Positions 19,949-27,591 of a stretch of 46,481 nucleotides of DNA are shown here, piece by piece. The DNA is taken from contig JARGNZ010000003.1 in the NCBI GenBank assembly GCA_029209985.1, forward strand, positions 129,061 to 175,541, in the 5' to 3' direction. A model generated the notes under the pieces. It searched no databases and was not told the origin of the DNA. It worked only from the letters and a program-made list of their open reading frames with translations. This DNA is from Parvibaculaceae bacterium (GTDB lineage Bacteria > Pseudomonadota > Alphaproteobacteria > Parvibaculales > Parvibaculaceae). Numbering within the stretch: the stretch's first letter is position 1; each line of letters starts with the position of its first letter. The translations under genes were made by a program, and so were the position numbers.

Positions 19949-21178
19949 TTAGTCGCGTTGATCGTGGGATCGAATAAAAGCATTGACCCGAGGGGCGACG
20001 CATTCTTGCCAACGCGCCCCATTGAAGACGCCGTAATGTCCCACGCCCTTTTGCTCATAATGTGCGCGGTGCGTGTCAGGAATGTTGGAGCATAAAACGT
20101 GCGCGGCCATGGTTTGTCCAATGCCCGATACATCGTCGTTTTCTCCTTCAACCGTCATCAGAGCTGTTTTGTCGATGGCTTTCAGGTTCACCAACCGATC
20201 CCGGTGATGAAAAATGCCGCGTGGCAAATGATGCTCAACAAAAACCCGGCGGATGGTTTGCAAATAATATTCTGCCGGCAGGTCCATCACGGAAAGGTAT
20301 TCGTCGTAAAAGGCGCGGTGTTTATCCGCACTATCCCCATCCCCTTCCACCAAGTGGCTGAAGAAATCCCATTGCGCGCTCACATGCTTGTCGAGGTTCA
20401 TCGACATAAAGCCAGAGAGCTGCAAAAAGCCGGGGTAAACACGGCGGGTAAAGCCGGGGTTAGGCAACGGAACTTCCATCACCACATTATTTTCAAACCA
20501 ATCATACCCATTATTGGTCGCAAACTTATTGACTTCCGTTTCATTGAGCCGCGTATCAATCGGCCCCCCCATAAGGGTGATCGAGCGGGGAGCGCAGGCC
20601 GCATTGTCTTCATTCATCAACGCGGTGGCCGCCAGAACCGGAACAGAAGGCTGGCATACGGCAAGGATGTGAACATTCGGCCCTAACGCCTCACACATCT
20701 CAATGATGTAATCAATGTAATCATCAAGGTCGAAACTCCCTTGATTGACCGGGACAGAACGGGCATCTGCCCAATCAGTAATATAGACATCATTATGCGG
20801 CAGCAGGGCTTCCACCGTGCCGCGCAATAAGGTGGCGTAGTGGCCCGACATTGGGGCCACAATCAGCAGCTTTGGATCTTCTGGGGCCACAACCGCGCGT
20901 TCAAAGTTGAGGAGCTTGCAGAATGTCTTTTCCCATACAACCTGTTCAAGGATGGGGACATCTTGGCCGTCAATTACCGTGTGATCTAAGTTGAAGGCGG
21001 GTTTTCCGTAGCGCCGGGTCGCCCCTTCAAACACATCAAGAGAGGCGGCAATCGCTTTGCCAAAAGGGGTCTGTGCCAAGTGATTGTCAGGGTCTTTGAG
21101 TGCCGCTGCACCAATTTCTGCAGCCAAACGCATAGGCGCAAGGGCAGCGTGATTCCACTCGTAAAACTGATAAAGCAT
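19949..21178 (-). CDS. phaZ: Intracellular polyhydroxyalkanoate depolymerase
   Basis: Mobilises intracellular PHA/PHB granules by thiolysis or hydrolysis. The 409-residue protein begins MLYQFYEWNHAALAPMR, characteristic of this depolymerase family. The nucleophile motif is LAVCQPS with Cys175 in place of the usual lipase-box serine, as in the Ralstonia PhaZ1 type. Other landmarks are ITDWADARSVP, the substrate-side GFMSMN segment, and the C-terminal TVEGENDDVSGIGQT and GHYGVFNG, which probably contribute the Asp and His of the triad. A good ribosome binding site (GAGGA) precedes the ATG. No PHA synthase or phasin gene is in the window. Confidence 0.93.
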   Translation of the reverse strand: MLYQFYEWNHAALAPMRLAAEIGAAALKDPDNHLAQTPFGKAIAASLDVFEGATRRYGKPAFNLDHTVIDGQDVPILEQVVWEKTFCKLLNFERAVVAPEDPKLLIVAPMSGHYATLLRGTVEALLPHNDVYITDWADARSVPVNQGSFDLDDYIDYIIEMCEALGPNVHILAVCQPSVPVLAATALMNEDNAACAPRSITLMGGPIDTRLNETEVNKFATNNGYDWFENNVVMEVPLPNPGFTRRVYPGFLQLSGFMSMNLDKHVSAQWDFFSHLVEGDGDSADKHRAFYDEYLSVMDLPAEYYLQTIRRVFVEHHLPRGIFHHRDRLVNLKAIDKTALMTVEGENDDVSGIGQTMAAHVLCSNIPDTHRAHYEQKGVGHYGVFNGARWQECVAPRVNAFIRSHDQRD

Positions 21179-21287
21179 GGCCGGTCCTCATACTGACTGC
21201 TTTTGTGCAGTGCACCATGAACCTAGTGTGACAGAGTAAATCCGGCAAGAACTTTATACACAGGCCCAAAACAAGGCCGGCAAGGGT

Positions 21288-21920
21288 CTATTTAACGTAT
21301 TTTTTCAAAGACTTAGCCATATCTTCGGGAGATGTGGCCCCGCCGTAATGCTTCAAGAAGGCCCCATCAGGCCCCATCAAATAGACAACAGCGGAGTGAT
21401 CCATCGTATATTCAGCGGCTGAAGACGGGTCTTCAACGCGCTTGTAATAGACCCGGTAAGCCTTGGCGACTTGGGAGATTTGCTCGCTCGTGCCGGTCAG
21501 GCCCATAAGGCTTGGGTGAAAATGGGCAACATATTGGGCCATGGCGTCCGGCGTATCGCGTTCCGGGTCGATGGTCACAAAAATCGGCTGAATTTTATCT
21601 GCGACAGGCCCAAGCTCTTCCAAAGCACTGGTCATCACTTGCAGTTCAGTGGGGCAAACATCCGGGCAGAAGGTAAAGCCAAAAAACATCAGCATATATT
21701 TGCCAGCAAAGTCAGCGTTGGTGACTGTTTGGCCAGTGTGGGCCACCAATTCAAAAGCACCGCCGACCTGTGGCTTACCATGGCTTGCAGTTTGCGCCGT
21801 GCCAGAGTTTTCAGCGACTTGCGTATCGGATTTGCTCGTCAGGGCTACAATAGCGATGCCTAAAACCGAAGCGACGACGAGAAACGCGAGCGCGAAGCCA
21901 AAGCGTGTGCCTTTGTTCAT
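21288..21920 (-). CDS. SCO1/SenC-family copper chaperone for cytochrome oxidase
   Basis: A membrane-anchored, periplasm-facing thioredoxin-fold protein that helps insert copper into the CuA or related site of cytochrome c oxidase. The 210-residue product has an N-terminal anchor (about 7-27), the copper-binding CPDVC motif (Cys85 and Cys89) in FFGFTFCPDVCP, the VTIDPERDTP segment, and the third copper ligand His175 in TMDHSAVVYL. All three ligands are present. A good ribosome binding site (AGGA) precedes the ATG. In Rhodobacter senC sits within the reg cluster; here regB-regA lie about 2-4 kb away on the other strand. Confidence 0.94.
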   Translation of the reverse strand: MNKGTRFGFALAFLVVASVLGIAIVALTSKSDTQVAENSGTAQTASHGKPQVGGAFELVAHTGQTVTNADFAGKYMLMFFGFTFCPDVCPTELQVMTSALEELGPVADKIQPIFVTIDPERDTPDAMAQYVAHFHPSLMGLTGTSEQISQVAKAYRVYYKRVEDPSSAAEYTMDHSAVVYLMGPDGAFLKHYGGATSPEDMAKSLKKYVK

Positions 21921-22154
21921 GTTACTTATCCTATTGTAGGGCAGGGCGACGCGAAACGTACAACCTACCTCTTGAGCTATGAGTATCTTCTCTTATAAAT
22001 AGAGGGGTGCAACGGATTTGGCCAGCCTCTCACGTAAAAGAGAATGTTGGCATATCGCCGCATAACCTATGCTAAGAATTGACACCAGATTGAACTTTCG
22101 TCACACGTCAGACGGAAACAGTCCCATGATCGTAAATGCCTAAAAGGCTGTTGG

Positions 22155-22733
22155 ATGAGGAATAGAATAATGCAGGTGAAGGCGCTTTTAGTTGGTCTCA
22201 TGTTGATCCTAGGGACCAGTGCTGCGTGGGCCATTAAACCGGTGGATGTCTATGCGCCTGACAATGACTTGGTGAATGCGATCCGCGAAGGCGACGTAAA
22301 GCAGGCAGAAATAATTTTGCAACGCGACACCACACCAAACCTGCGGAGCAAACAAGGCACGCCAGTTTTGATGACCGCTATTTTGCACCGTCAGCCTGAA
22401 ATTGTTAAATTGATCCTCGATGCGGGGGCCGCTGTGGACTTGAAAGACAGAGAGGGTGAAACCGCATTGTGCATGGTTGCCAAAGATGGTGACTTGGAAC
22501 TGACCCAGCTGTTGTTGTCAAAGAATGCGGATCCAGACCGCCTCTGCTCTGATCGTGATACTCCCCTTCTTGCGGCGACCCGTGAGGGAAACCTAGAAGT
22601 GATCCGCCTGTTGTTGGAGTTTGATGTTGATTATGAGGCGACTGACCTGACAGGCCGCACCGCGCTGATGCTGGCCCAACGCCAACGGCGGCAGAAGGTT
22701 ATTGACCTATTGGTCGCAGCCGGGGCCAGATAA
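22155..22733 (+). CDS. Exported ankyrin-repeat protein
   Basis: A 192-residue protein with an N-terminal signal peptide (hydrophobic VKALLVGLMLILGTSAAWA) followed by about four ankyrin repeats (for example GTPVLMTAILHRQPEIVKLI, then EGETALCMVAKDGDLELTQL, then RDTPLLAATREGNLEVIRLL, then GRTALMLAQRQRRQKVIDLL). Ankyrin repeats bind other proteins; the partner is unknown. It is probably periplasmic. Two starts are possible: 22155, or the ATG at 22170 with an AGGAA nine bases upstream; both keep the signal peptide. It is divergent from the Sco gene across 234 bases. Confidence 0.82.
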   Translation: MRNRIMQVKALLVGLMLILGTSAAWAIKPVDVYAPDNDLVNAIREGDVKQAEIILQRDTTPNLRSKQGTPVLMTAILHRQPEIVKLILDAGAAVDLKDREGETALCMVAKDGDLELTQLLLSKNADPDRLCSDRDTPLLAATREGNLEVIRLLLEFDVDYEATDLTGRTALMLAQRQRRQKVIDLLVAAGAR

Positions 22734-22825
22734 TATAGAAGGCCGATAATCTAAAAGAGCCGATAATCCAAGAAGGAGGCGCGGTGAACACTGGACAAGT
22801 GGTCATTCGCCCTTATCTTTAAGGG

Positions 22826-23893
22826 ATGGTCAAAGATACAAAGCGCCCTGACGCCCCCAAAGACGTGCCGTGGCATCACTTGCCGAATGGTCGATTTAGA
22901 AATCCTAAAGGCAGTCCAGAGCGAGGGGGCAGAAGCTTGCGCATTGCGCTGCCCTATTTCGCGGACATGTTTCGGCGTAGCTTTGAAAAAATTGCGGTGC
23001 CAGCCAGCCACTTGGTGGACCGCGCGCAGGCAGTGAAGGACCTTGCGGTCGCGCGCGCAACGCAGCTCCCCCATATTACTTGGTTGGGCCACGCGTCCTT
23101 TTTGTTTCAGCAAAGCGGTTATACCGTACTGACAGATCCTTATTTGACCTCTTATGCAGGACCAGCCGGATTAGGCCCAAAACGCTTTGTCAAAAGCGGC
23201 ATTCCCATCGCCGACTTGCCGCCCATTGATGTGCTGGTCGTCAGCCATAACCATTATGACCATCTAGATGAGCGAGCTCTTGCCAAATTGTCTGGCAAAG
23301 AAACCATGCTGGTGATTGTGCCGTTGAAGTTGGGTGCCTTTTTTACTGAGCGTGGTTTTCGCAACGTCGTCGAATTAGATTGGTACGAGCATCACGACCT
23401 GCCACCGAAAACAACAGACCCTGCCGACGAAGGTTTGCGGGTGACCGCCTTGCCGGTGGTGCATTGGTCGCGCCGTGTTGGCTTCGACACCAATACAACG
23501 CTGTGGGCTGGTTTTGGATTTAAGAGCAGCGACCACAATCTCTTTTTTGGAGGAGACAGCGGTTACGGCGATATTTTCTCAGAAATTGGCAAAGCCTACG
23601 GCCCCTTCGATACGGCCCTCATTGGCATTGGCGCTTACGATCCGCGCGTGATGATGGCCGCGTCTCATGCAACCCCGGAAGAGGCTGTGCAAATTGGCCT
23701 TGATCTGCGCGCCCGCCAATTGGTTGGGATGCATTGGGGCACAGTGGTGCTCACCAGCGAACCCCCTTTCGAGCCACCCGAACGCTTTTTGGCGGCGGGA
23801 GCGGCCCAAGGTATTGCCCCAGAAAATTTGTGGATTATGAAAATTGGGGAAACACGTCCCTTGAATGGCACTTGGCCCGCAAACTCGATATAG
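22826..23893 (+). CDS. MBL-fold metallohydrolase, NAPE-PLD/UlaG-like
   Basis: A 355-residue metallo-beta-lactamase-fold hydrolase. The N-terminal HHLPNGRFRNP and ITWLGHASFLFQ resemble the bacterial NAPE-PLD-like group. The metal motif is SHNHYDHLD (His141, His143, Asp145, His146). Later ligands are probably His in VVHWSRR, Asp in FFGGDSGYG and His in GMHWGT. The segment IGIGAYDPRVMMAASHATP is also typical. There is no signal peptide. Substrates for this group range from phospholipids to lactones, so the exact reaction cannot be named. It follows the ankyrin gene by 92 bases, a gap containing the 10-base direct repeat GCCGATAATC twice (22742, 22759). Confidence 0.85.
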   Translation: MVKDTKRPDAPKDVPWHHLPNGRFRNPKGSPERGGRSLRIALPYFADMFRRSFEKIAVPASHLVDRAQAVKDLAVARATQLPHITWLGHASFLFQQSGYTVLTDPYLTSYAGPAGLGPKRFVKSGIPIADLPPIDVLVVSHNHYDHLDERALAKLSGKETMLVIVPLKLGAFFTERGFRNVVELDWYEHHDLPPKTTDPADEGLRVTALPVVHWSRRVGFDTNTTLWAGFGFKSSDHNLFFGGDSGYGDIFSEIGKAYGPFDTALIGIGAYDPRVMMAASHATPEEAVQIGLDLRARQLVGMHWGTVVLTSEPPFEPPERFLAAGAAQGIAPENLWIMKIGETRPLNGTWPANSI

Positions 23894-23961
23894 TCAGGCA
23901 CACTATTTACCCATCCCGCTGGTGACGCCGTAAGGAATGCCACGCGGCCTGACCTATTGAG

Positions 23962-25317
23962 ATGTTCATGTCGTCCAAGCCCCTTCCTCTCACAAGTAAT
24001 TCTGCCACAGGCCATTCAAACTCGCCCCTTTGGGGGGTACGGTTGCAAACCCAGGTTTTGCTGAGGTGGATGGCGGTGATCGGGCAACTGATTGCCGTGA
24101 TTTTAGTGGATACAGTTTTAGATTACCCCGTGCCCCTGGGCATGTGTTTTGCTGCGATCTCAGCCTCGGCGTGGCTCAATGTTATTTTGACGATCCGATA
24201 TCGGACAACCATTCGGTTGCCGGAAAATCAAGCCGCAATTTATTTCGGTTATGACCTGCTACAGCTTGCTGTTTTGCTCTACCTCACCGGTGGATTGCAA
24301 AATCCCTTTGCGCTTTTGTTTTTGGTGCCGGTCACCATTTCAGCGACCAGCCTGTCCTTGCGCTCGACGGTTATCTTGTGGGCGATGGCAGCCATTGCCG
24401 TCACCGTGCTTGCCTTTTATCACGAGCCATTGCCGTGGGCGGTAGGCGGTCAATTCCAAACGCCCCTCGTGTATACAATGGGCATGTGGGCCTCGCTGGA
24501 GTTGGGGTTAGGCTTTATGGCGGGCTATGCGTGGCGGATTGCGCAGGAAAGTCGGCGCATGTCTGATGCCTTAACCGCAACGCAATTGGTGCTGGGGCGC
24601 GAGCAGAGACTCTCCGCGCTAGATGGTTTGGCCGCCGCTGCGGCACACGAACTGGGCACGCCGCTGGGCACCATTGCATTGGTGAGTAAAGAGCTGCAAC
24701 GAGAGTTTAAGGAAGATAGTCCTTGGCAAGAAGATTTGCAGTTGCTGCGGTCGCAGGCTGACCGATGCAAAGAAATTCTTTCCCGCCTCACCTTTCAGCC
24801 GGAAGAAAGTGACGCGCACTTTGCACAAATTCCGTTGTCTGCCCTTCTTGATGAGGTCGTCACGCCCTACCGAGGCGGCAATGTGGGATTCGAAATTGAA
24901 TTGAAGGAACAAGAAGAAAGCGTGGAACCGGTTTTCGTGCGTCAGCCTGAAATTCTCTATGGCCTGAATAATATTGTGGAAAACGCAACCGATTTTGCGC
25001 GCACAACAGTGCGTCTGTCTGCCGCCTATACACAATCGCTTTTACAGATTTCGATCATTGATGATGGCGCAGGCTTTCCCCCAGACGTGATCGACAAGCT
25101 GGGGGAGCCTTATCTTACAACGCGCCCACGCCAACCAAAGCACCTGACCACCACCGATGAAAAAGATTTGCACGAAGGGATGGGCTTAGGGTTCTTCATT
25201 GCAAAGACATTTATTGAGCGCAGTGGGGGGACGTTAAGCATAGCCAACCGGCACGATGGAAAAACGGGTGCGGTTGTCACGGTCACCTGGCCGCGTTCCG
25301 CAGTTGAGGCCGCGTAA
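23962..25317 (+). CDS. regB: RegB/PrrB/ActS-type redox sensor histidine kinase
   Basis: The membrane sensor kinase of the global redox two-component system, controlling respiration and related processes through RegA. The 451-residue protein has six predicted membrane helices (about 33-195). It carries the quinone-binding motif GGLQNPF at 110-116. The H-box AAAAHELGTPLG has phospho-acceptor His229. The redox-active cysteine of the family is conserved as Cys269 in QADRCKEIL. The ATPase domain has NNIVENATDFA, DDGAGFP and GMGLGFFIAKTFIERSGG. Two close in-frame ATGs (23962, 23968) are possible starts. regA follows after 190 bases on the same strand. Confidence 0.93.
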   Translation: MFMSSKPLPLTSNSATGHSNSPLWGVRLQTQVLLRWMAVIGQLIAVILVDTVLDYPVPLGMCFAAISASAWLNVILTIRYRTTIRLPENQAAIYFGYDLLQLAVLLYLTGGLQNPFALLFLVPVTISATSLSLRSTVILWAMAAIAVTVLAFYHEPLPWAVGGQFQTPLVYTMGMWASLELGLGFMAGYAWRIAQESRRMSDALTATQLVLGREQRLSALDGLAAAAAHELGTPLGTIALVSKELQREFKEDSPWQEDLQLLRSQADRCKEILSRLTFQPEESDAHFAQIPLSALLDEVVTPYRGGNVGFEIELKEQEESVEPVFVRQPEILYGLNNIVENATDFARTTVRLSAAYTQSLLQISIIDDGAGFPPDVIDKLGEPYLTTRPRQPKHLTTTDEKDLHEGMGLGFFIAKTFIERSGGTLSIANRHDGKTGAVVTVTWPRSAVEAA

Positions 25318-25381
25318 CAGGGGGTGAGGCATATGGACTTAGGGCATGCCTTCGCCGTTGCAATCATCCCTGTGAGAGAGT

Positions 25382-25399
25382 AGCACTTTGAAAAGTGCT
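25382..25399. promoter_or_regulatory. 18-base palindrome in the regB-regA spacer
   Basis: AGCACTTT-GA-AAAGTGCT is a perfect 8-bp inverted repeat with a 2-base centre. It has no following U-tract. It could be a dimeric repressor or activator site for regA, or a short mRNA hairpin. Confidence 0.5.
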
Positions 25400-25464
25400 C
25401 TGGAACGAGTACATTAGGGACAAGGCCTTGGTCGGCTATCGCCTTCGGGCGGGGAACATCTATG

Positions 25465-25485
25465 CTCCTCTCTTTATAAGAGGAG
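25465..25485 (+). promoter_or_regulatory. Hairpin covering a strong ribosome binding site upstream of regA
   Basis: CTCCTCT (25465-25471) and AGAGGAG (25479-25485) form a perfect 7-bp stem with a 7-base loop. The 3' arm overlaps the strong Shine-Dalgarno sequence AGGAGGAG at 25481-25488 that serves the short upstream ORF at 25491. The hairpin would hide this site in the mRNA. Confidence 0.6.
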
Positions 25486-25490
25486 GAGAC

Positions 25491-25511
25491 ATGAAGGAAG
25501 GGCACTTATGA
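25491..25511 (+). CDS. Possible six-codon upstream ORF (leader peptide MKEGHL)
   Basis: ATG AAG GAA GGG CAC TTA TGA. It has a near-perfect Shine-Dalgarno (AGGAGGAG, two bases before its ATG, or better read as ending AGGAGGAGAC directly at the ATG). Its stop codon overlaps the regA start codon as ATGA (25508-25511). This is the layout of a translationally coupled leader peptide. It may instead be that the ATG is incidental and the site serves regA at a distance of about 20 bases. No function is known. Confidence 0.4.
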   Translation: MKEGHL

Positions 25512-26074
25512 CCAGCATCAGTAATGAAGAAACGCCGGTAAACATTCCGCAGGATCGCTCTCTCCTTTTGGTGGACGATGATGTGCCTTTTCTCAATCGC
25601 CTACAGCGGGCCATGCAGTCGCGCGGGTTTGAAGTGCTCACGGCAAGTTCTGTTGAAGACGGCATTACGCTGGCTGAAAATGAAATGCCCGCTTTCGCCG
25701 TGGTGGATCTGCGTTTGGAAGATGGCAACGGCCTTGAGGTGGTTGCCGCTGTTCATGAAGCCCGGCCAGAAGCCCGCGCCATCGTGTTAACCGGATATGG
25801 CAATATTGCCACAGCCGTAACCGCAGTAAAATTAGGCGCGGTGGATTACCTCGCCAAGCCAGCAGATGCCGATGATGTGGAAGCTGCATTGCTTGCCAAG
25901 TCGGGTGAGAAGGCGGATCCCCCTGAAAATCCCATGTCAGCAGACCGGGTGCGGTGGGAGCATATTCAGCGGGTCTACGAATTGTGCGATCGCAATGTGT
26001 CTGAAACCGCCCGGCGCCTTAACATGCACCGCCGGACCCTTCAGCGCATTCTGGCAAAACGCGCTCCTAAATAG
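25508..26074 (+). CDS. regA: RegA/PrrA/ActR-type response regulator
   Basis: The DNA-binding partner of RegB. The 188-residue protein has a receiver domain with acidic pocket DDD (23-25), phospho-acceptor Asp67 in VVDLRLEDGNG, and the conserved Lys117 in YLAKPAD. A Pro-containing linker leads to a C-terminal Fis-type helix-turn-helix, ETARRLNMHRRTLQRILAKR. Length and domain order match the family (about 184). A GGAAGGG sits about five bases upstream of the start, within the short leader ORF whose stop overlaps this start codon. The overlap suggests translational coupling. Confidence 0.94.
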   Translation: MTSISNEETPVNIPQDRSLLLVDDDVPFLNRLQRAMQSRGFEVLTASSVEDGITLAENEMPAFAVVDLRLEDGNGLEVVAAVHEARPEARAIVLTGYGNIATAVTAVKLGAVDYLAKPADADDVEAALLAKSGEKADPPENPMSADRVRWEHIQRVYELCDRNVSETARRLNMHRRTLQRILAKRAPK

Positions 26075-26131
26075 CAGCAGGCTCTAAACAAAATTAGGAT
26101 CAACCGAGCGATAGGGTGGGCTGACAGCCAG

Positions 26132-27040
26132 TCAGACGGTGATGCCAGCTTGGCGGGCGCAATGGTCAACCAGCCCGCGCACTCTTTGCTCATCGCGAAT
26201 GGTGCCGCCTGCGTGCAAGGCCATGCTGCACAAGGCGTTGACCGTGGCCGCCAAATAATAAAGCTCCCAATCGATTTTGCGGCCCGAGGCTATTTGGTAG
26301 CCCAAAATGACCGCGTCGCGCAGGTCGGGAAATAATTCAAAGTGCTTGAGATCGGTCTCAGCAGGTCCCATGCCACATTCAGCCCAATCAAAAACGCCCA
26401 ACTCACCCGTGTCGCGGCGGCAAATATTCTCCGTATGAATATCCCCATGGGTGAGCACCAATTCTTTGTCTTGGCAGTGGCGGTCAATTTCTGTGCGTAG
26501 CAAGCCAAGCAGGTGAACCTCGTCAGGACGGCCCAACCGCCCGTCCAGTTCATCTAAGGTGCGTACTAAAGGGTTCTTTAAGGTCCGCAACGAGCTGTCG
26601 GCGGGCATCTGGAGGGTGTGAAAATGAGCAAGAGCAGCGCCAATTTCTTCCCCCAATTGCTGACGGCTTTCCCGCACGCTTTGTTCCCGGTGCAAGGTCG
26701 TGCGGCCCAAATGGCTCATGCGGATCCAGCCGTGCAGAGGGGCTGACCAAGCCGAGGCCCCCAGAGACAGCTCCCCAGCCCCCAGAAATTCTGGGGTTTC
26801 AAAGCCGCCAATCTCCAGTGAGCTTAACTTTTCTAAGACGTGGCGCTCTCTGGCCCATTTTGAAAGGCCGCTGCCCAACCCGCCTTGCTTGCGGATGGTT
26901 TTAAGAACGGTGCCATCGCCAAGGTCATAGACGCAGCCCCACACGCCTTCCCCCAGCTTGGGCCACTCAGGTGCGGGCAGATCAATATTTTGCTCCGACA
27001 GAGCATCAAAGAGGGCGTGTTCTTGAGTGTCATTCATCAT
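26132..27040 (-). CDS. Aminoglycoside phosphotransferase/choline-kinase-like protein
   Basis: A small-molecule kinase-like protein (APH superfamily). From the ATG at 27040 it has 302 residues. It shows a glycine loop LGEGVWGCVYDL with the following Lys in VLKTI, the catalytic Brenner motif LTHGDIHTENI, and the metal motif VFDWAECG. Antibiotic resistance should not be assumed, since most chromosomal members phosphorylate metabolites or are of unknown function. The open frame extends upstream to 27151, but those 37 residues do not look conserved and no ribosome binding site precedes that start. I therefore favour MMNDTQEH, although its own ribosome binding site is also poor. Confidence 0.75.
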   Translation of the reverse strand: MMNDTQEHALFDALSEQNIDLPAPEWPKLGEGVWGCVYDLGDGTVLKTIRKQGGLGSGLSKWARERHVLEKLSSLEIGGFETPEFLGAGELSLGASAWSAPLHGWIRMSHLGRTTLHREQSVRESRQQLGEEIGAALAHFHTLQMPADSSLRTLKNPLVRTLDELDGRLGRPDEVHLLGLLRTEIDRHCQDKELVLTHGDIHTENICRRDTGELGVFDWAECGMGPAETDLKHFELFPDLRDAVILGYQIASGRKIDWELYYLAATVNALCSMALHAGGTIRDEQRVRGLVDHCARQAGITV

Positions 27041-27151
27041 GCGGCATAGTAAGGGGCGGAGGGGGGCAGAATAAAGCACAAAGGCCGGGGGCAGGGAGGT
27101 CTTCAGCGAGATTCGCGGTGCGACGCAAAGGTTGTGTTCTCTTTTTGGCAT

Positions 27152-27550
27152 CTATTGCGATCTAAACGCATGGAAACCATCAATCCCCATTACATTTGGA
27201 GTCAATCTATGCTATCGACCTGTAATGACGGTATTTCGGCTGCCCAAAATTTAGGGTAAAAGAGGGACTGTTAGTTCCGGTGGAGCACAGCTTAGGGTAA
27301 CCGAAAAATTAACCAAGCTGCGCTAAAAAATAAAATAACAACCGACACGTAATGTGTTGGCCACCAATAAATGGGACAAAGAGGGAGGGGGCGTTCAGCG
27401 TTGACCAGTGGGATGGTTGTTGAACGGCAGGCTAATTTGCACACGCCAATAGCACACCCTTTTGTCTTGTGAGGCATGGCAACTGCCAGCCATCGAGGGA
27501 TATGTTTGTCTTTTGAGGTTGATGGAACCATGCATAGCGTTAGGTCACTG
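27152..27550. other. Non-coding spacer between the APH-like gene and the RND exporter
   Basis: About 400 bases, AT-rich around 27290-27345, lying between two divergent genes and presumably carrying both promoters. A 90-codon minus-strand frame at 27292-27564 has no family features and I do not call it. Confidence 0.4.
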
Positions 27551-27573
27551 GGTTGTCTGCTCAATAGACAACC
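27551..27573 (+). promoter_or_regulatory. Perfect dyad GGTTGTCT-N7-AGACAACC before the exporter gene
   Basis: An 8-bp perfect inverted repeat with a 7-base centre, ending 18 bases before the ATG at 27592. The geometry fits a TetR-type dimer operator; in RNA it is also a hairpin just upstream of the ribosome binding site. No regulator gene is adjacent. Confidence 0.55.
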
Positions 27574-27591
27574 AGGAAACGGGATAGGTCC

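Noticed and set aside
22742-22766. Sigma-28-like GCCGATAA elements
   Set aside because: The octamer occurs twice as part of a direct repeat, but no TAAA lies 15 bases upstream of either copy and the downstream gene is not a flagellar gene.
26132-27040. Antibiotic-resistance call for the APH-like kinase
   Set aside because: Only the general kinase fold motifs are visible. There is no mobile context, and chromosomal members usually act on metabolites.
27292-27564. 90-codon minus-strand frame upstream of the RND exporter
   Set aside because: No family resemblance; it ends in an AT-rich promoter-like region and overlaps the dyad.
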